From CATOSK01 sp034423195 (GTDB lineage Bacteria > Chloroflexota > Dehalococcoidia > Lucifugimonadales > UBA3495), in contig DAOUIZ010000066.1 in NCBI GenBank assembly GCA_034423195.1, forward strand, positions 122,909-186,908: a stretch of 64,000 nt of DNA, read 5' to 3'. This document shows, piece after piece, positions 61,026 through 64,000 of this stretch. The translations under genes and the position numbers were made by a program. The notes beneath the pieces were generated by a model. The model saw nothing but the letters and a program-made list of their open reading frames with translations. It ran no database searches and was not told the origin of the DNA. Within the stretch, counting starts at the first letter, position 1; each line of letters starts with the position of its first letter.

Positions 61026-61871
61026 CTAGGAGCCGAGGAGCCAGCCCTTGACGGCGGCGATGAAGTCCTCGGGGTTGTCCTCGAAGACCATGTGTCCGGC
61101 GCGCTCGACCTCGACGACGGAGCCGTTGGGCAGGGTATCCACCATCTGCCGGGCGCCTTCCGGGGTGAGCAGGTCGGTCTCCTTGCCGCGGACGACCAGG
61201 GTGGGGCAGGTGATGTTGGGGATGAGGGGCCAGAGGTCCTCGGCGGGGGCGGCAGTGCCGTTGCGCCGCTGGTCGCGAATGGCCAGGTCGTACTTCCAGC
61301 CGATCTTGCCGTTGGGAAGCTGCCTGGTGGCGTACTGGAGGCGGCGGCGCATGACGCGCTCGGAGGAGAAGCGGTTCTGGCGGTTCATGTATTCGAACAC
61401 GGCGTCCAGGGAGTCGAACTCCTCGGGGACTTCCTGGAGCTCGCGGGTGATGCGCTGGCCGCCGGCCGGGTCCACGGTGGGGCCGATGTCGACGATGACG
61501 AGCTGGGTGAGGCGGTCGGGGTGGCGGCCGGCGAAGGCCATGCTGTTGCGTCCGCCCATGGAGTGGCCGATGAGGGAGAACCGGTCCAGCTCGAGGGCAT
61601 CGGCGAATCCCAGGATGTCGGCGACGAAGGCGGCGCCGGAGTAGTCTCCGCCGGGAGCCCAGTCGGTGTCGCCGCGGCCGCGCTGGTCTACGGCGAGGAC
61701 GTGGTAGTCCTGGCAGAGGGCGGCGGATACGTCGTCCCAGGAGTGGGCGTGCCCCCGCAGGCCGTGGAGCAGGACGAGGGGCGGGGCGTCGACGTTGCCC
61801 CAGTCAAGGTAGTGCAGGTTGATTCCGTTGGCGTTGACGGTCATGTCCCTGGGTTGAACCTGGGTGGTCAT
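61026..61871 (-). CDS. Alpha/beta hydrolase
   Basis: The 281-aa protein has the fold's landmarks: oxyanion region LVLLHGLRGHAHSWDDV, nucleophile elbow LIGHSMGGRNSMAF (Ser near residue 108), DLLTPEGARQM and catalytic His in ERAGHMVFEDNPEDF. The ATG at 61871 is preceded by AAGGAGG; the extension to 62297 is noncoding. It lies 56 bp after the enoyl-CoA hydratase gene on the same strand, so a catabolic pathway for an ester or ring-cleavage product is possible. Confidence 0.9.
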   Translation of the reverse strand: MTTQVQPRDMTVNANGINLHYLDWGNVDAPPLVLLHGLRGHAHSWDDVSAALCQDYHVLAVDQRGRGDTDWAPGGDYSGAAFVADILGFADALELDRFSLIGHSMGGRNSMAFAGRHPDRLTQLVIVDIGPTVDPAGGQRITRELQEVPEEFDSLDAVFEYMNRQNRFSSERVMRRRLQYATRQLPNGKIGWKYDLAIRDQRRNGTAAPAEDLWPLIPNITCPTLVVRGKETDLLTPEGARQMVDTLPNGSVVEVERAGHMVFEDNPEDFIAAVKGWLLGS

Positions 61872-61927
61872 GGCGTTTCCTCCTTGAGCGGATTGGGGTT
61901 GGGGGGTCCGGGCGGCGATTTTCCGGG

Positions 61928-62704
61928 TCAGCGTCCCTGCCAGTTGGGCTTGCGCTTTTCGGCGAAGGCGCGGGGGCCTTCTTTGGAGTCCTCGGTGGTG
62001 AGAAGCTGGTCGTACATGTGGTAGGTGAGGGAGGATATGTCCTGGGTGGACATGTTCAGCCCCCGGTAGGCCAGCTCCTTGAAATACTGGACGGCGAGGG
62101 GAGCGTTGGCAGCGATCTGATCGGCCATGTTCATGGCCTCGTCCATTAGCTGGTCGCCGGGGACCACCTTGTTGACGAAGCCGATGTCGTAGGCGCGCTG
62201 GGCGCTGATGGGCTGGGCGGTCATGCACAGCTCGAGGACGGCGGAGAGGCCGATCATCTTGGTCAAGATGGTGCCGAAGGGGGGCAGAAGGCTCCACTTG
62301 GTCTCGGTGATGCCGAGCTCGGCGTCCTCGGCGGCGATGCGGAGGTCACACATCTGGGCGATGGACCAGCCGCCAGCGAGGGCGTACCCGTTGACGGCGG
62401 CGATGAGGGGTTTCCAGGTCTGGGGCCACATGTAGGGGCGGTCGGGCTGCATGCTGTCGGCGGCGCGGGCCTGGACTCCTTCGGCATTGTCCACGGCGCG
62501 CTCCTTGAGGTCGCGTCCGGCGCAGAAGGCGCGGCCGGAGCCGGTGATGATGCCGACGTAGGAGTCGGGTTCGCTGTCGAACTGGGTAATGGCCTCGGCG
62601 AGCTCGCGCCGGAGCTGGCGGTTGATGGAGTTGAGGGCGGCGGGCCGGTTGAGGGTCATGGTGACGATGTTGCCCTGCTTTTCGTAGAGGATGGTTTCCG
62701 GCAT
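61928..62704 (-). CDS. Enoyl-CoA hydratase/isomerase family protein
   Basis: The 258-aa crotonase-fold protein has ILYEKQGNIVTMTLNRPAALNSIN, the first oxyanion motif GSGRAFCAGRDLKE, and KPLIAAVNGYALAGGWSIAQMCDLRIAAEDAELGITETKW. Catalytic glutamates of hydratases correspond here to positions with other residues (SIAQ), so isomerase or hydrolase activity is possible. Likely cotranscribed with the alpha/beta hydrolase. Confidence 0.9.
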   Translation of the reverse strand: MPETILYEKQGNIVTMTLNRPAALNSINRQLRRELAEAITQFDSEPDSYVGIITGSGRAFCAGRDLKERAVDNAEGVQARAADSMQPDRPYMWPQTWKPLIAAVNGYALAGGWSIAQMCDLRIAAEDAELGITETKWSLLPPFGTILTKMIGLSAVLELCMTAQPISAQRAYDIGFVNKVVPGDQLMDEAMNMADQIAANAPLAVQYFKELAYRGLNMSTQDISSLTYHMYDQLLTTEDSKEGPRAFAEKRKPNWQGR

Positions 62705-62803
62705 AGTGAAGGCTCCTTTCTAAATCCCGCCGCTTTCGGCCCCAGGCAAGGTAACTTGTCTAAGGGGCCTGGGCGTCGGGTGGCTCTGGTCGTGAAAAGG
62801 AGG

Positions 62804-63139
62804 TCAAGCGTATTCTCCGAGGTAGGCGCCGCCGATGACGTGGAGGTGTCCGTGACTCTGGCTCTGCAGTCCATCGTAACCGAAGTTGGACAGGATGCGA
62901 AAGCCGTTGGGAGCGAAGACGGCGCCCATGTCGACGGCGGTTTTGCCGAGACGCTGCATGAGTCCGCTGCTCCACATTTCCATCTGGGACAGGTGTCGCT
63001 TGGGCATTACCAGGAGCATGACGGGCACCCAGGTGAGCCGGTTGACGATGACGATGATGTCTTCGTCGAGGTAACGGACCCGGGCGGGCTCGTTTCCGGC
63101 GACGATCTCGCAGAAGACGCAGCGGGGGGCGTTGGTCAT
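62804..63139 (-). CDS. HIT-family hydrolase
   Basis: The 111-aa protein has CVFCEIVAGNEPA at the N-terminus and the triad SHGHLHVIGG (HxHxH) at the end. HIT proteins hydrolyse nucleotide phosphoramidates or related bonds. The usual middle motif is shortened. It lies 99 bp upstream of enoyl-CoA hydratase. No strong ribosome-binding site is seen. Confidence 0.9.
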   Translation of the reverse strand: MTNAPRCVFCEIVAGNEPARVRYLDEDIIVIVNRLTWVPVMLLVMPKRHLSQMEMWSSGLMQRLGKTAVDMGAVFAPNGFRILSNFGYDGLQSQSHGHLHVIGGAYLGEYA

Positions 63140-63252
63140 GCAGCGGGGCCGGTGGAGGCGTGGACTCGGTTGCTGTCGGGTAGCATCGGGGAGACTATAT
63201 GGGGGCGAAGGGGGGTTGTCAACGAAGGAAGTAGAACCTGGAAATGGCCCTC

Positions 63253-64000
63253 CTAGCTCGATTCGTTTCCCTGCCGACGGGCCAGTTCAGCCTCCAGTTC
63301 GCGGATGCGGGCTTCCGCCGCGAGGCGGGCGGTGCGTTCGGCGAGATGGGCGTCTCGCTCCGCCAGGTGGGCGTCTCGCTCAGCTATGCGGGCCTGTTGC
63401 TCGGCCAAGCGGCCTTCCGCCTCTTCGTCGTGGGTGGCCAGGTAACGCTGGGCGAGTGGGTCCCACCAGCGCAACTGCCCCTCTTCCCAGCAAAGGGTGA
63501 GGCCCAGTACCTCGCTGTGTCCCCAGTACCGGGAACCGTCGGTTTCAATGGCAACCGGCTGGTACGTCCCGTCCGCCAGTCGGTCTCCGGCCAGCCCCTG
63601 CCGGTAACGCCGCCCGCCGGTGGGGTCGAACCGCCAGTATTCCGGCACACCGTAGCCCGAGTATCCCACCCGTTTCCCGGACTCGTCGTTGCGGGCGGTC
63701 CATGTGGACGCAACCTCCAGGACGAACTCCGGCGGCTTGCCCTGCACCTCGATGGCAAAGCCCCACTGGGCGATGATGGCTTCAACGTCCACGTTGAAGG
63801 CCACCGTCAAATCGGGAATCAGGATGCCCCGCTGCTGCTTGGGACTGTTTCCCAGGGGCACCTCGCTGAGGACCAGGGTGGTTTCCGGGGAGCCGAAGTG
63901 GCGGCGCAGGGTGGTCAGGTAGCCGGGCAGGTACAGGTACAGGGGGTTTTGCATGTCGTCCCTGGGAGGAAAAGCCGGGAAGGTGCCGGATTCCGCCACG
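63253..64000 (-). CDS. Uma2-family nuclease-fold protein (may continue past the window)
   Basis: The visible 248 residues contain the Uma2/DUF820 core (ILIPDLTVAFN, PEFVLEVASTWTARNDESGKRVGYSGYGVPEYWRFDP) with the PD-(D/E)xK-like metal residues. The C-terminal 60 residues form a heptad-like coiled coil with repeats of LAERDAH. The frame is open at the window edge and GTG at 63999 is only a possible start. The family is widespread in cyanobacteria and Chloroflexota; its role is unknown. Confidence 0.82.
   Translation of the reverse strand, partial: VAESGTFPAFPPRDDMQNPLYLYLPGYLTTLRRHFGSPETTLVLSEVPLGNSPKQQRGILIPDLTVAFNVDVEAIIAQWGFAIEVQGKPPEFVLEVASTWTARNDESGKRVGYSGYGVPEYWRFDPTGGRRYRQGLAGDRLADGTYQPVAIETDGSRYWGHSEVLGLTLCWEEGQLRWWDPLAQRYLATHDEEAEGRLAEQQARIAERDAHLAERDAHLAERTARLAAEARIRELEAELARRQGNESS

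Overview
The window is a G+C-rich, gene-dense bacterial chromosome segment. I infer a member of the Chloroflexota, most likely a Dehalococcoidia/SAR202-type lineage. The grounds are protein resemblance and gene mix: an LLM flavin monooxygenase, acyl-CoA metabolism genes, DUF1800, BtpA, tandem cupins, an HspR-GrpE-DnaK order, and both GSII and GSI glutamine synthetases. No rRNA, tRNA or CRISPR array was recognised, so the taxonomic call rests on inference only.

Layout. 1-6.7 kb: end of a lipocalin-like AttH/CrtC protein, a DUF1800 protein, a low-G+C HEPN-like gene, an NHL propeller, and a BtpA/polysaccharide deacetylase pair. 6.8-12.8 kb: nitrogen acquisition, with two ammonium transporters, two about 30-residue paralogous membrane microproteins between them, and GSII and GSI. 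12.8-24 kb: housekeeping genes (oxidoreductase, AlkD, metalloprotease, pth, ABC exporter, acyl-CoA dehydrogenase, ligA, DUF418). 23.9-28.1 kb: three tandem bicupins, a selenocysteine-containing selD and a sulfite-oxidase-like molybdoenzyme. 28.2-31.7 kb: a heat-shock locus (zinc ribbon <-> hspR-grpE-dnaK). 32-36.9 kb: acuC, mobA and a two-component system. 36.9-40.8 kb: a VWA/PP2C/kinase triad resembling YegL-YegK-YegI (TerY-P). 41.7-46.7 kb: MidA, HD protein, TrmI, cupin, DUF2203. 46.8-49.9 kb: a HigB-type toxin, HigA-ImmA and a DNA methyltransferase-nuclease module. 49.9-51 kb: noncoding tandem repeats. 51.1-57.8 kb: nitrate assimilation (nasA, nirB-like reductase, nirA with an in-frame amber, narK). 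57.9-64 kb: GNAT, LLM monooxygenase, hydrolase, enoyl-CoA hydratase, HIT and Uma2.

How the genes work together. The strongest new signal is a nitrogen regulon visible directly in the DNA. Four upstream regions (amt1, each microprotein gene, and the nitrate operon 42 kb away) carry pentamers close to GTAAC/GTTAC/GCAAC/TTAAC spaced exactly 11 bp apart, at a similar distance from a -10-like element. This is the architecture of GlnR-type OmpR-family operators. The two microproteins (32 and 29 aa) are clear paralogues, each with its own operator, and appear undescribed. The heat-shock locus has divergent promoters whose interleaved -35 boxes form one HAIR-like palindrome. The chromosome also carries several families of palindromic or tandem noncoding repeats, some of which seem to have landed in frame inside genes.
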